Origin: Paraburkholderia haematera
GTDB lineage: Bacteria > Pseudomonadota > Gammaproteobacteria > Burkholderiales > Burkholderiaceae
Assembly (NCBI RefSeq): GCF_905220975.1
Contig: NZ_CAJNBK010000002.1
Location: forward strand, 372,001 to 436,000
Direction of reading: 5' to 3'
DNA length: 64,000 nucleotides
Part shown: piece by piece, positions 54,198 through 61,605 of the stretch
Position numbering within the stretch: position 1 is the first letter of the stretch
Layout: the number at the start of each line of letters is the position of its first letter
The notes under the pieces: generated by a model
Seen by the model: the letters and a program-made list of their open reading frames with translations, nothing else
Told to the model about the DNA's origin: nothing
Databases searched by the model: none
Translations under genes and position numbers: made by a program

Positions 54198-54608
54198 ATG
54201 GGAATTGAGATGACGACCGAACCGACATACGCCCTCACGCACGTGCTCCGGATGCGTGGAATCGAAACGAAGCCCGCGGACATGAATCGCGTTATGCATG
54301 CTGCCGGTGTGCTCGTCAAGGCGTTCCGTGCGAGCGGGAAGGACCCGAGCAAGGTCAAGCCGTACTGGAAGCTCGGCGAGGCCGGTGAGCGCATTGCCGT
54401 CGAAGTGGAAAACCAGCGCTCGCCCGAGCCAGTGGTGCAGTACTTCGATGGCCGCTTTGACGAACTGCTCGATTACTTGGCTCCGACGATCGACGCCATG
54501 GTTCGCGAAGGGGAAATCAAGCCGGTGGCGCGCGATCACGAGAAGGGTGAGCAATACCGCGCAGCGCTTGAGGTGCAGCAGCGGAAGCACGCTGGCGAGG
54601 CATTCTAG
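54198..54608 (+). CDS. hypothetical phage protein
   Basis: Not recognised. About 136 residues from ATG 54198 (ATG 54210 also possible, with GGGA upstream). YALTHVLRMRGIETKPADMN begins a helical part, and there is a charged C-terminal segment (KPVARDHEKGEQYRAALEVQ). It starts 2 bases after the previous stop and ends 2 bases before the next gene, so it is part of one transcript. Confidence 0.7.
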   Translation: MGIEMTTEPTYALTHVLRMRGIETKPADMNRVMHAAGVLVKAFRASGKDPSKVKPYWKLGEAGERIAVEVENQRSPEPVVQYFDGRFDELLDYLAPTIDAMVREGEIKPVARDHEKGEQYRAALEVQQRKHAGEAF

Positions 54609-54610
54609 CC

Positions 54611-54982
54611 ATGGCAGCAACGGACTGGATTCGCATGAGGACCAACCTGTGGGATGACCCACGGGTGTCCGCCATGGCTGACCTGTGCGACTGCGGCGAG
54701 GCGTCAATCATCGGCGGCCTGTTCTGGCTTTGGGCGACTGCGGACGCTCATAGCGTGGACGGCTTCCTGCCGGGCATGTCGCGCAAGGCGATTGACCGCA
54801 AGGTGGGCGTCACGGGATTCGCAGAGGCGCTGTGGTCGTGTGGCTGGCTTGAAGATGCTGGCGGCGGCGTCAAGATTCCAGACTTCACAGAGTACAGCCC
54901 GCAGTCGGCCAAGGCTCGCTCAGTGATCGCGAGGAGGGCGGCGAACAGCCGGAGCGTACATGTGGGTTTGGGCCGCATGTAG
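54611..54982 (+). CDS. phage replication-module protein, winged-helix-like (paralogue 2)
   Basis: A 123-residue protein whose residues 1-90 fit the N-terminal unit of phage replication proteins (ATDWIRMRTNLWDDPRVSAM, LFWLWATADAHSVDGFLPGM, ALWSCGWLEDAGGGVKIPDF). It is similar to the protein at 52170. It ends soon after a basic KARSVIARRAANSRS segment, where relatives continue with a long tail, so it may be truncated by a frameshift or stop. Confidence 0.7.
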   Translation: MAATDWIRMRTNLWDDPRVSAMADLCDCGEASIIGGLFWLWATADAHSVDGFLPGMSRKAIDRKVGVTGFAEALWSCGWLEDAGGGVKIPDFTEYSPQSAKARSVIARRAANSRSVHVGLGRM

Positions 54983-55318
54983 ATCGACGACCCTCACTTA
55001 TTCGGTGTGCTGAGCAGGTCTAAATCACTTGATGTACCGGGGGAAGTGCGGGACGTGCGGGGTGTGTCAAGCGTCATTCGCGTGTCACAGCGATGGTCGT
55101 GATGACACAATGATCTAACGGTGCAGCAATGGGGCTGAACCTGGCCGAACATGAAACGGCCGAATCAACGTAGTACCGAGGAAACCCAGTAGCTGGAGGT
55201 GAGGAGGGAAGGCGGCGGTGGTCGCGGCCCACCCGATTACTGAAGTACACGGAATCGTGAACGCACCAAACGACAAGTCAATGGTGTTTTCACGACTCAG
55301 ACAACTGGGAGTTTTGAC
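54983..55318. other. intergenic region before the antirepressor gene
   Basis: About 335 bases. I see no gene, strong hairpin or clear promoter here apart from short G-rich direct repeats (GTGCGGGACGTGCGGGG type at about 55048). Confidence 0.4.
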
Positions 55319-56269
55319 GTGAATCAAGTTTCAAATGTTCGTGCCGGTTCGCCGGATAGCTTGATGGCGCCGCTCGAAGCTGATGCTGGTCTGGTTCGTG
55401 TGCGCGCCGATGGCAGGATCGTCACAGACTCGGTGACGATGCACGAGGAGTTCGGGCGCCGCCACGACAAGGTCATGGATAGTCTGCGTTCGCTGATCGC
55501 AGACAAGACGCTTAATCTCCCCGATTTCAGGGAGATTGAGTATGTCGATGGACGCAGTCGCAAACAGCCGTGCATTGAACTGACTGAGCGCGGCGCTCTG
55601 ATCGCGATGCCGTTTATCGGCGGCGTGAAGTCGCGCGCCGGGCAGGTTCGCCTCGTGGACGCGTTCACGCTTATGCGTGAGGAGTTGCGCCGCATGAAAG
55701 CTGCGCAGCCACCGCGCCCGGTCGCCCCGCTTCCAAACTTTGAGGACCCGGCCGCCGCGGCTGAAGCGTGGGCGCAGCAGTTTCGTGGTCGTGCGGTCGC
55801 AGAGACGGAACGCAACCAGCTTCGGCTGGCAGTAGCGGAACAAGCTAACGATGTGGAGTTCGTGAAGAGGTACGTCGATGCTGATGGCCTGCTCGGCGTG
55901 CGCAGCACTTGCCAGGCGCTCGATATTGAGAACGAGCGCGACTTCACGGACTTCATGGTGAACGCGCTGCGTTGCATGTACCGCCTTGAAGGTGCGCTTG
56001 TTCCGCGGGCGCAGCATCGCCACCTGAAGCGCTTCAAGGTGAAGACTGGCGTCGATCACGACACAAACCGCGCCTACACGACCGCCAAAATCACGGCAAA
56101 GGGCGTCACGTGGCTGGCGCGTGAGTGGGCGGAGTACAACCTTGATCGCGACACATACCGCGCAAAGCATGCGCCCAAGGATGGCGACGTGGATGAGGAG
56201 GTAGAGAGCGCCGCGCGCGAAGCGGTCGAGCGGCGCGCAGCGAAGGAAGCCTCCAAGGCGACTGAGTAA
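55319..56269 (+). CDS. Rha/KilAC-type phage antirepressor
   Basis: A 316-residue phage regulator. Residues about 25-120 match the Rha domain (VTMHEEFGRRHDKVMDSLRS, ELTERGALIAMPF) and residues about 160-285 match a KilAC/antirepressor C-terminal domain (VADQAN-like VAEQANDVEFVKRYV, KGVTWLAREWAEYNL). Starts at GTG 55319. Antirepressors of this type counter a phage repressor; no CI-like repressor gene is seen in the window. Confidence 0.88.
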   Translation: MNQVSNVRAGSPDSLMAPLEADAGLVRVRADGRIVTDSVTMHEEFGRRHDKVMDSLRSLIADKTLNLPDFREIEYVDGRSRKQPCIELTERGALIAMPFIGGVKSRAGQVRLVDAFTLMREELRRMKAAQPPRPVAPLPNFEDPAAAAEAWAQQFRGRAVAETERNQLRLAVAEQANDVEFVKRYVDADGLLGVRSTCQALDIENERDFTDFMVNALRCMYRLEGALVPRAQHRHLKRFKVKTGVDHDTNRAYTTAKITAKGVTWLAREWAEYNLDRDTYRAKHAPKDGDVDEEVESAAREAVERRAAKEASKATE

Positions 56270-56321
56270 CTTATGCGCGGCGGCGCCAACGGTGGGGCGC
56301 CGCAAACAACCGGAGTAGATC

Positions 56322-56468
56322 ATGCAGCAACCACAACGCCTGAACCTGATTTTGCCGAAGCCGATCCTTGAGCCATTGAAGGCTCTTAGCGAGAGAGATG
56401 GCCGCGGCGTGCCCGAACTGGTGCGTGCGGCGATCATCGAGTTTCTCGCGAAGAACAAGCAGCAGTAA
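56322..56468 (+). CDS. small ribbon-helix-helix DNA-binding protein
   Basis: A 48-residue gene. RLNLILPKPILEPLKALSE is a beta strand plus first helix and GVPELVRAAIIEFLAKN the second helix, the CopG/Arc RHH pattern. CGGAG lies before the ATG. Probably a dimeric transcription regulator of the element. Follows the antirepressor by 52 bases. Confidence 0.72.
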   Translation: MQQPQRLNLILPKPILEPLKALSERDGRGVPELVRAAIIEFLAKNKQQ

Positions 56469-56536
56469 GCAGGACCCACGCCGAGCAGGTCGGCGCAGAA
56501 TTGAACCGAAGGACTACTGAAGTTTAGGGATATATC

Positions 56537-57127
56537 ATGCGCAAGCAATCCAACGATTGGACGAATGACATTGCGGAAATGGACACAGACATTGCCGCGC
56601 AACGCGCCGCAGGTAGCAACGTGGTGCCGCTGAAGAAAAAGGCCGCCACACGCCGCACGGCAACCCGCGCATGGGATGAGGCCGAGGTCGCGAAGCGCGC
56701 GCTGGACCTGTACGCGCTGGAGCGTACCGCTAATTGCGCATACAACAGCGCGATCATCATGGCCGAGCAGTTCAAGGAATTTAACGGGCTGGAGCGCGTG
56801 GACCACAAAGATCCGGCGTTCCGCGCCTATACGACGAAGGAATGGGATGCCTACCTGGTCGCGAAAAACGAAGTGAAGAAGGCCCAGGCTCGCCTCAAGA
56901 CGGCCTGCCACAACTGCCTGCACGGTGCGCCGAAGCGCGAGAAATATGTAGACCCGCGCTCGCCCGCTGACCGCAAGCGCCAGTCCGAACTGTGGGACGC
57001 GATCATTGCCGGGACCGTCTCAATGCGCGACGCGCTCGCCATGCGCTACGACAACGGCGATCCGATCCTGAAGGACCGCGAGGCGTTCCTCGACATCGCG
57101 CGCGACGAATCAGAAATCCCGTTCTAA
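56537..57127 (+). CDS. hypothetical phage protein
   Basis: Not recognised. 196 residues, mostly helical and highly charged: RAWDEAEVAKRALDLYALER, then KNEVKKAQARLKTACHNCLHG with two Cys (CHNC) and DPRSPADRKRQSELWDAIIA. The CHNC pair could bind a metal, but there is no second pair. No signal or membrane segment. AGGGA is upstream of the ATG. Confidence 0.7.
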   Translation: MRKQSNDWTNDIAEMDTDIAAQRAAGSNVVPLKKKAATRRTATRAWDEAEVAKRALDLYALERTANCAYNSAIIMAEQFKEFNGLERVDHKDPAFRAYTTKEWDAYLVAKNEVKKAQARLKTACHNCLHGAPKREKYVDPRSPADRKRQSELWDAIIAGTVSMRDALAMRYDNGDPILKDREAFLDIARDESEIPF

Positions 57128-57248
57128 GCGCCACGGCGGGATGGGGGGTAACGATGATTCGTTAGCCCCTCTGAACCACGCTACAAAGGAATGACCATCA
57201 TGCAATCCATCCGACGGCGCACCTCCCGTGTTTGTGTGCCGTGTTGCA

Positions 57249-57434
57249 TCACTCGTCTAGGGGTGGCTTTGCAAGCCGGATGCGTTCGCGGACCCAGGCT
57301 GCACCGCCTAGCGCTTTGCACTTGACCCATTCGGCATCCGTCATGCGGATCGGCCGCGCCTTCATTACCTCGCCTGTCGGGCTGACGGGCTTCCTGCCTT
57401 GGTCGCGGTCATTTGGTGGCCTCTTTTCAGCCAT
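57249..57434 (-). CDS. small RHH-type regulator, divergent from 57539
   Basis: A 61-residue protein: a Pro/Lys-rich N-terminus, a strand (ARPIRMTD), helix A (AEWVKCKALGG) and helix B (AAWVRERIRLA), the ribbon-helix-helix layout. AGAGGAAA precedes the ATG. It is one of only three minus-strand genes in the element and shares an operator-like inverted repeat with the gene at 57539. Could be the switch repressor; inferred from layout only. Confidence 0.7.
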   Translation of the reverse strand: MAEKRPPNDRDQGRKPVSPTGEVMKARPIRMTDAEWVKCKALGGAAWVRERIRLAKPPLDE

Positions 57435-57454
57435 GGGTGTTTCCTCTAGTGAAA

Positions 57455-57490
57455 ATGTATCTACGAAATCACTTGATTGCGTAGATACAT
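57455..57490. promoter_or_regulatory. perfect 11-bp inverted repeat, putative operator
   Basis: ATGTATCTACG and CGTAGATACAT are exact inverted arms separated by a 14-base spacer, between two divergent genes. The right arm lies inside the promoter spacer of the + strand gene. A dimeric regulator binding here would block that promoter. Confidence 0.8.
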
Positions 57491-57501
57491 CGTACTATAG
57501 T
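57473..57501 (+). promoter_or_regulatory. sigma70-type promoter of the 57539 gene
   Basis: TTGATT (57473-57478), 17 bases, TATAGT (57496-57501), 38 bases before the ATG. This is the best-spaced promoter seen in the window. It overlaps the right arm of the inverted repeat. Confidence 0.72.
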
Positions 57502-57538
57502 TCGGTCACAGCAGCAACGAACCAACCCGGAGACATCG

Positions 57539-57730
57539 ATGCAAATAGCAAGGGTCCTGCAGTACGTAAAACCCGTCGCCCAGCCCGTCGAGCGCCCGTT
57601 CTCGATCAAGTACAGGATCGGTGGCGTGGCTTGCTCGCTGTCGTTCGAAACCGAAGCGCAGCGCGAGGAGAAGGCCGCCGAGCTAGTCGCAAACGGCGCG
57701 GCCGTCGTGTTCAAACCCGCTCAGATCTAA
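57539..57730 (+). CDS. small hypothetical phage protein
   Basis: Not recognised; 63 residues. QIARVLQYVKPVAQPVERPF then SLSFETEAQREEKAAELVANG suggests a short beta hairpin and helix. CGGAG precedes the ATG. First gene under the promoter at 57473. Its stop codon begins a 12-bp string (CTAACCAGTCGT, stop included) that is repeated at the end of the next gene. Confidence 0.65.
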   Translation: MQIARVLQYVKPVAQPVERPFSIKYRIGGVACSLSFETEAQREEKAAELVANGAAVVFKPAQI

Positions 57731-57787
57731 CCAGTCGTCCAGTCGCTGAAAACAGTCCACTTAATACATTTAGGCATCCACAACATT

Positions 57788-58162
57788 ATGAAAGCTCAAA
57801 CCGAAACCAACGTTTTGCACCTCGCCGCCGTACCGACACAGACGCGCCCGGAACAGCTTGACCAAGCGATGGCTCAGTTCGCGCTGTCCGCTGGCACCTT
57901 CACGTCGCTTGAAATGCTCGCCGAGGAGCGCCGAGAGTCTGACGTTGCGCTGCTCGCCGCCGTCGGGCTCAGCACCATCCGCGACGCGCATGCCGCCTGT
58001 CTTGACCACGCTAAGGATGGCAGCGACATCGGCCTGGATGACGCACTCGGGCTGGTGGACCGCGCGCTGGCAGCATCCAATTCGATTTTCGCCGCGATTC
58101 GCGTGCTCTCCGGTGATTGGTCCGGTGAGGTGATAGCCGAGCACGAAAAGGCTCTAGCCTAA
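57788..58162 (+). CDS. hypothetical phage protein
   Basis: Not recognised; 124 residues, Ala-rich and helical (DALGLVDRALAASNSIFAAI). No signal peptide or membrane segment. Its stop, like the stop of the preceding gene, is embedded in CTAACCAGTCGT, suggesting the genes have moved as cassettes. Confidence 0.65.
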   Translation: MKAQTETNVLHLAAVPTQTRPEQLDQAMAQFALSAGTFTSLEMLAEERRESDVALLAAVGLSTIRDAHAACLDHAKDGSDIGLDDALGLVDRALAASNSIFAAIRVLSGDWSGEVIAEHEKALA

Positions 58163-58235
58163 CCAGTCGTATCGCCGCGAGCAGGCGTCCGCGGCTAACT
58201 CTATCAGTAGTCCACAGGAACTAAGGGGTTTTGCC

Positions 58236-58370
58236 ATGTTTGGGTACGTCACGAAAGATGCCGCCGTAGAGCTGGCCGCTTACTGGCTCGGTGGCCTCAT
58301 TGCTGCCTGCAGTGGCCTGGTTGTCATGGTCGCGCTCGCTGGCCCGATCCTGGCTCGCGCCGCCCACTAA
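58236..58370 (+). CDS. 44-residue single-span membrane protein
   Basis: ATG 58236 with AAGGGG upstream opens 44 codons. Residues about 15-40 are hydrophobic (LAAYWLGGLIAACSGLVV, then VALAGPILA) and form one membrane segment. Function unknown; size and topology fit small phage membrane proteins. Confidence 0.55.
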   Translation: MFGYVTKDAAVELAAYWLGGLIAACSGLVVMVALAGPILARAAH

Positions 58371-58415
58371 CCCGGCAACGCCGACAAAGATCAACAAGAC
58401 GCAACGAGGTTACTG

Positions 58416-58586
58416 GTGGATGCGTACTCATACCTGCTGCTGGCCTACCTCGGCGTCCTGTCGATCGTTTTTACGGTGGTCGTGGTCCTGCGTATCCGCT
58501 TTCCGACAATCCGGCCGCTGGAGCCGACTCAGGAGCATTGCGAGTTCATCGCTCGCCGCTCCCGCGATCTTAAATCGTTCAAGTAA
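58416..58586 (+). CDS. 56-residue single-span membrane protein
   Basis: GTG 58416, with GAGG upstream, opens 56 codons. A hydrophobic helix (YLLLAYLGVLSIVFTVVVVL, residues 6-25) is followed by a basic tail ending RRSRDLKSFK. Type Nout/Cin expected from the positive tail. Not recognised. Confidence 0.55.
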   Translation: MDAYSYLLLAYLGVLSIVFTVVVVLRIRFPTIRPLEPTQEHCEFIARRSRDLKSFK

Positions 58587-58597
58587 GAGGTTTTCAA

Positions 58598-58984
58598 ATG
58601 TGGCTACTTTTTAACGATAGCTTTATCAGCGTCATCGCGAGCGACCGCGATCCTAACCTGCTGGTCGTGCGCGCGCGCCGTACTGGTGACCTGCAGCAGA
58701 TCTTTGGTGCCGACGTGCCGGTGTTGGAGCTTGAGGCCCGCGACTATCGATACAGGGCGTTCCTGCCGCGTCAGACGGTGGCGACGGTCATAGCCGAGCG
58801 CCTTCTGGCAATCGATTATTTCAATGTTAAGGGGAGCGTCGAAGATTCGCACCTTTTGCATGCCTACCATGAGGTCCACGCGGTGCTGGAGGAGTTGCAG
58901 GAAATCCCGATGTACCGGACGAAGCCGCGCCCGAATTTCCGAGCACATCCCGTGCGCCGGCCGCGCGGATGGGATCGGGTATGA
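58598..58984 (+). CDS. hypothetical phage protein (MWLF-type family)
   Basis: A 128-residue protein that resembles a family of prophage hypotheticals I remember by the start MWL-x-F, S-V-V/I and a YRYRA segment (here DYRYRAFLPRQTV) with DYFNVK later. No function known. The stop overlaps the next ATG (ATGA), so translation is coupled. Confidence 0.72.
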   Translation: MWLLFNDSFISVIASDRDPNLLVVRARRTGDLQQIFGADVPVLELEARDYRYRAFLPRQTVATVIAERLLAIDYFNVKGSVEDSHLLHAYHEVHAVLEELQEIPMYRTKPRPNFRAHPVRRPRGWDRV

Positions 58985-59211
58985 AGAACGTTGACGACAT
59001 CATGCAAAAGACGTTCTCGCCGGGCCGCGACCCGCGCAGCGCCGAATACAAGGCCGGCGTGCGCGCGCTTCTGGAACTCCGCATCAACGGCGTCAAGTTG
59101 CCGCGGCCGTACGCGATTGGCACAGTGCAGGCCGATGCGTTCTATGCTGGCGTCGGCGAAGGGCACGACATCTGGCGCGCGCTGCGGGTAGCCCCAAAGA
59201 AACCGTTGTAA
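58981..59211 (+). CDS. small hypothetical phage protein
   Basis: Not recognised; 76 residues from ATG 58981, which overlaps the stop of the preceding gene. GRDPRSAEYKAGVRALLELRI then RPYAIGTVQADAFYAGVGEG; the second half looks like a compact helix-strand unit. Cytoplasmic. Confidence 0.68.
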   Translation: MKNVDDIMQKTFSPGRDPRSAEYKAGVRALLELRINGVKLPRPYAIGTVQADAFYAGVGEGHDIWRALRVAPKKPL

Positions 59212-59259
59212 ACGTTAAGATTCCACGCCACAATCGCGCCATCAAAAGGAGGGAAGACC

Positions 59260-59916
59260 ATGAAAAAGACCATCCTCGCCGCACTGGTCGCGCTCGCCGC
59301 TGCATCGGCGCACGCTCAATCCGTTGGCGTTCAGTGGGGAAATATCGTGTACGCGTCCGCGACTGGCGAGCGCACGGTCCTGACTGATACCGGTGCCGAT
59401 GCGAGCCCAGTCCTTTCTCCTGACGGCAGGCTGGTTGCGTTCACGCGGCTGCGCCAAGGCGAGCAGGCTGAATCAGGTGACCCTCAGAGCGGGCCGCTGG
59501 CTGACGTGTATGTGATGCGGCTCGCCGATCACCATGTGACGAAGATCGTTTCGGCGGCGCACTCAAATGACCCGACGGCGGAACTGTCAGGCATCCGCTC
59601 GCTGACATTCTCGGTTGACGGCGCGACGCTTTACTTCGAAACGCCTGCATGGGCGGTCGCTGGCGCTATACACGCCGTTCCCCTGCACGGCGGTCAACGG
59701 TTCGTTACCGACGGCAACGGCTTCGCGGTGGTGCGCCACGGGAAATACGTGGGCGATCTTGTGGTGCAAAAGCATCGCTACATGTCCGGTCGCGGGTCGT
59801 GGAATCCAGAGGTCATAGTGAGCGCGGCCGGGAAGGATGTACGTGTGCTGGGCGAATTCGGCGACGATGAGTACGCGGTAGGCCGCGCGCTTCGAAACGT
59901 CGAGGCTCAGCAATGA
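59260..59916 (+). CDS. exported PD40/TolB-like beta-propeller protein
   Basis: A 218-residue protein with a clear signal peptide (residues 1-19, ending ASAHA) and PD40-type propeller repeats (ASPVLSPDGRLVAFTRL, about 49, and a second like IRSLTFSVDGATLYFETP, about 110). No enzyme motif. AAGGAGG gives a near-perfect ribosome site. An exported propeller is unusual between small phage genes, so it may be cargo. The stop overlaps the next start. Confidence 0.78.
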   Translation: MKKTILAALVALAAASAHAQSVGVQWGNIVYASATGERTVLTDTGADASPVLSPDGRLVAFTRLRQGEQAESGDPQSGPLADVYVMRLADHHVTKIVSAAHSNDPTAELSGIRSLTFSVDGATLYFETPAWAVAGAIHAVPLHGGQRFVTDGNGFAVVRHGKYVGDLVVQKHRYMSGRGSWNPEVIVSAAGKDVRVLGEFGDDEYAVGRALRNVEAQQ

Positions 59917-60260
59917 GCTCACTCAGCGCCGCTGACGTGAACTCGGATAAGATCGCCGCGCTGCTTTTCCGTCAACGACGGGAAATCCCCACGATTGCAG
60001 TGAGCGAGCAGGTCGTCGCCGCCTACGGTGAGATATTCGACATTCAGGTGTGCGCTGAGATTGCCGCGCATCCGGGTCTGAAGGCCGCCGTGTTCGATCC
60101 CGTGCAGAGCAAGCTGTTCGCGCAGCGGAATCTGCCTGCGGGTGTCATTGCGCGGGCGTGCCCGCTTTTCGTCAACGCCTTGAACTACGCCCACGACATG
60201 ACGCTGATCGCCGCCGAGGATGCGGATACGGACGACCGGCAAGCCGAACTCCCGCTCTGA
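59913..60260 (+). CDS. hypothetical phage protein
   Basis: Not recognised; 115 residues, starts inside the stop of the propeller gene (ATGA). SEQVVAAYGEIFDIQVCAEIAAHP then QRNLPAGVIARACPLFVNAL; helical and neutral, without signal or membrane segment. Co-translation with the exported protein could mean a shared role, but nothing proves it. Confidence 0.65.
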   Translation: MSSLSAADVNSDKIAALLFRQRREIPTIAVSEQVVAAYGEIFDIQVCAEIAAHPGLKAAVFDPVQSKLFAQRNLPAGVIARACPLFVNALNYAHDMTLIAAEDADTDDRQAELPL

Positions 60261-60744
60261 TCGTGACGGCATCCTGTAATGGCGATACTTGGGTAGCATC
60301 GCCGTGCAGCGCGCCGACATGGCAGCATAGAACATCGGGCGCATCGCAGGACTTGGCAGTCGCGAAGGGTTTGATGATCGCCCTATCCCGACCTCTTCAG
60401 GCGTTCCGGAGCCGAGCAGAGTGCTTGCGACGTGAGCCAGCCGCAATCTGGTACGCAGCCCCGCATAGGCCGGAACCTATAGCGGGGCTTTTCTTTTCCT
60501 CAGTCTGAGGAGAATCCCCACAAGGGGCCCGCGCTCCGCTCCCGGTGCCACGGCATTCGCCGATACCTGCCAGCCTAAGCGTGACCCGTTTCCTCGCGCC
60601 CCATCCCTGTTCGACACGCATTCGTCGCCTGCGCATTTGCCACAATTCGCCTCGCCGGATGCCGTCTAGCCGCGTCTAGTTCGCCGTCTAGTTCAGGTTC
60701 GTGATTGCATCCTGAAGGCATGAACCTGAACAGTGAGGCCAGCC
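60261..60744. other. intergenic region before the packaging genes
   Basis: About 480 bases with a terminator (60457-60496) and, at the right end, a GTCTAG cluster (60664-60691). No gene seen. This is the expected place for a pac/cos site. Confidence 0.55.
60457..60496 (+). terminator. rho-independent terminator ending the small-gene transcript
   Basis: AGCCCCGC-ATAGG and CCTAT-A-GCGGGGCT form a stem with one bulge and a CCGGAA loop, followed by TTTCTTTT. It separates the early genes from the packaging genes. Confidence 0.88.
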
Positions 60745-61016
60745 ATGGCTAAGGCAAAAGTTACCCCCGAGGAGTGGGCTGGAGCCCGCAAAGAGTGGGA
60801 AGGCTCCGCAACGGTGTCTTACGCCGACATTGCGCGTAAGCTATTGATTAGTAAGGCACTCGTAGGGCAAGAAGCAAAAAGGGCTGGATGGCAGAAGCGT
60901 ATCGGTGTCGCCGAGTCTTCGAATAAGCCGGGTCCAGAGGCAAATTCGAAACTTACAGAAAATGCCCGTCAGGGCCCCAAACGAGCGCCGGTCCTAGACG
61001 ATTCTCGGCCGTCTAG
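60664..61016. repeat. GTCTAG repeat cluster around the packaging gene start
   Basis: GTCTAG occurs at 60664, 60674, 60686 and 61011, with its inverse CTAGAC at 60994. The 3-copy group lies 54-81 bases before the ATG at 60745. CTAG is normally rare in these genomes. Confidence 0.8.
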
Positions 61017-61605
61017 TGTGGCGTCGCCGGCAAGTCCTGCGGCATCGGAGTCGGAAGCGGCTCGGCAAGTGGATGCCGCCGCTGCTGACGCGATGGCGAA
61101 TCGTTCGGCGCCGACGTATGACGAGATCAAGATTCCGGATGGTCTGGACTTGTTTGAGCGAGAGGATTTCGTGCGCGCGGCCATCGTGGTACGCCAGCGG
61201 CAGATCAACGCGACACAGTCGAAAGAGCTTTCCGCGGTGAAACAGAAGCTGTACAACGCCATCAAGAACGCATCCACGGACGCGGGCCCGGCGCTGGCGC
61301 TGGCTGTGGAGCGAAACGTGCGCTCAATGGTGGCGATGCACGACGCGGAAATGGAGAAAGAGATTGCCAAGGTCAGGCTGGACCTGTCGGAGTTTGCCGG
61401 CGCTCCGGTGCGGCCGATGCCAGCCAGGATCATCGTGCATATGATCCCGGGCTTTCGGATCGGATCGGATAGTAACCGTACGCCTGCGGCTGGCTCTCGG
61501 GAGGTGGAGGCGCACAGTCTCGCAGAGGTCGCCAATCTGTCGCTGCAGGGAACGTGTGAGGGCAATGTGGTAGATGTTGAAAGCAGGGAGCTTCCGAATG
61601 TCTAA
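60745..61605 (+). CDS. terminase-small-subunit-like protein
   Basis: A 286-residue protein with an N-terminal HTH (TVSYADIARKLLISKALVGQ, about 22-41) followed by GWQKR, the layout of many phage small terminases. A Ser/Pro/Ala linker (about 85-110) and a helical middle (KELSAVKQKLYNAIKNAS) follow. GTGAGG precedes the ATG. It would recognise a packaging site, perhaps the GTCTAG group upstream. No large terminase gene follows in the window. Confidence 0.68.
   Translation: MAKAKVTPEEWAGARKEWEGSATVSYADIARKLLISKALVGQEAKRAGWQKRIGVAESSNKPGPEANSKLTENARQGPKRAPVLDDSRPSSVASPASPAASESEAARQVDAAAADAMANRSAPTYDEIKIPDGLDLFEREDFVRAAIVVRQRQINATQSKELSAVKQKLYNAIKNASTDAGPALALAVERNVRSMVAMHDAEMEKEIAKVRLDLSEFAGAPVRPMPARIIVHMIPGFRIGSDSNRTPAAGSREVEAHSLAEVANLSLQGTCEGNVVDVESRELPNV

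Noticed and set aside
55331..56923. 530-codon minus-strand open frame opposite the antirepressor and the next genes
   Set aside because: Antisense to well-supported phage genes including a clear Rha domain; no start signal or family resemblance.
57200..57325. 41-codon frame on the plus strand with an AAAGGA ribosome site, opposite the small RHH gene
   Set aside because: Good ribosome site, but the residues are Arg/Cys-rich and it overlaps the better-supported minus-strand gene; may be a decayed gene remnant.
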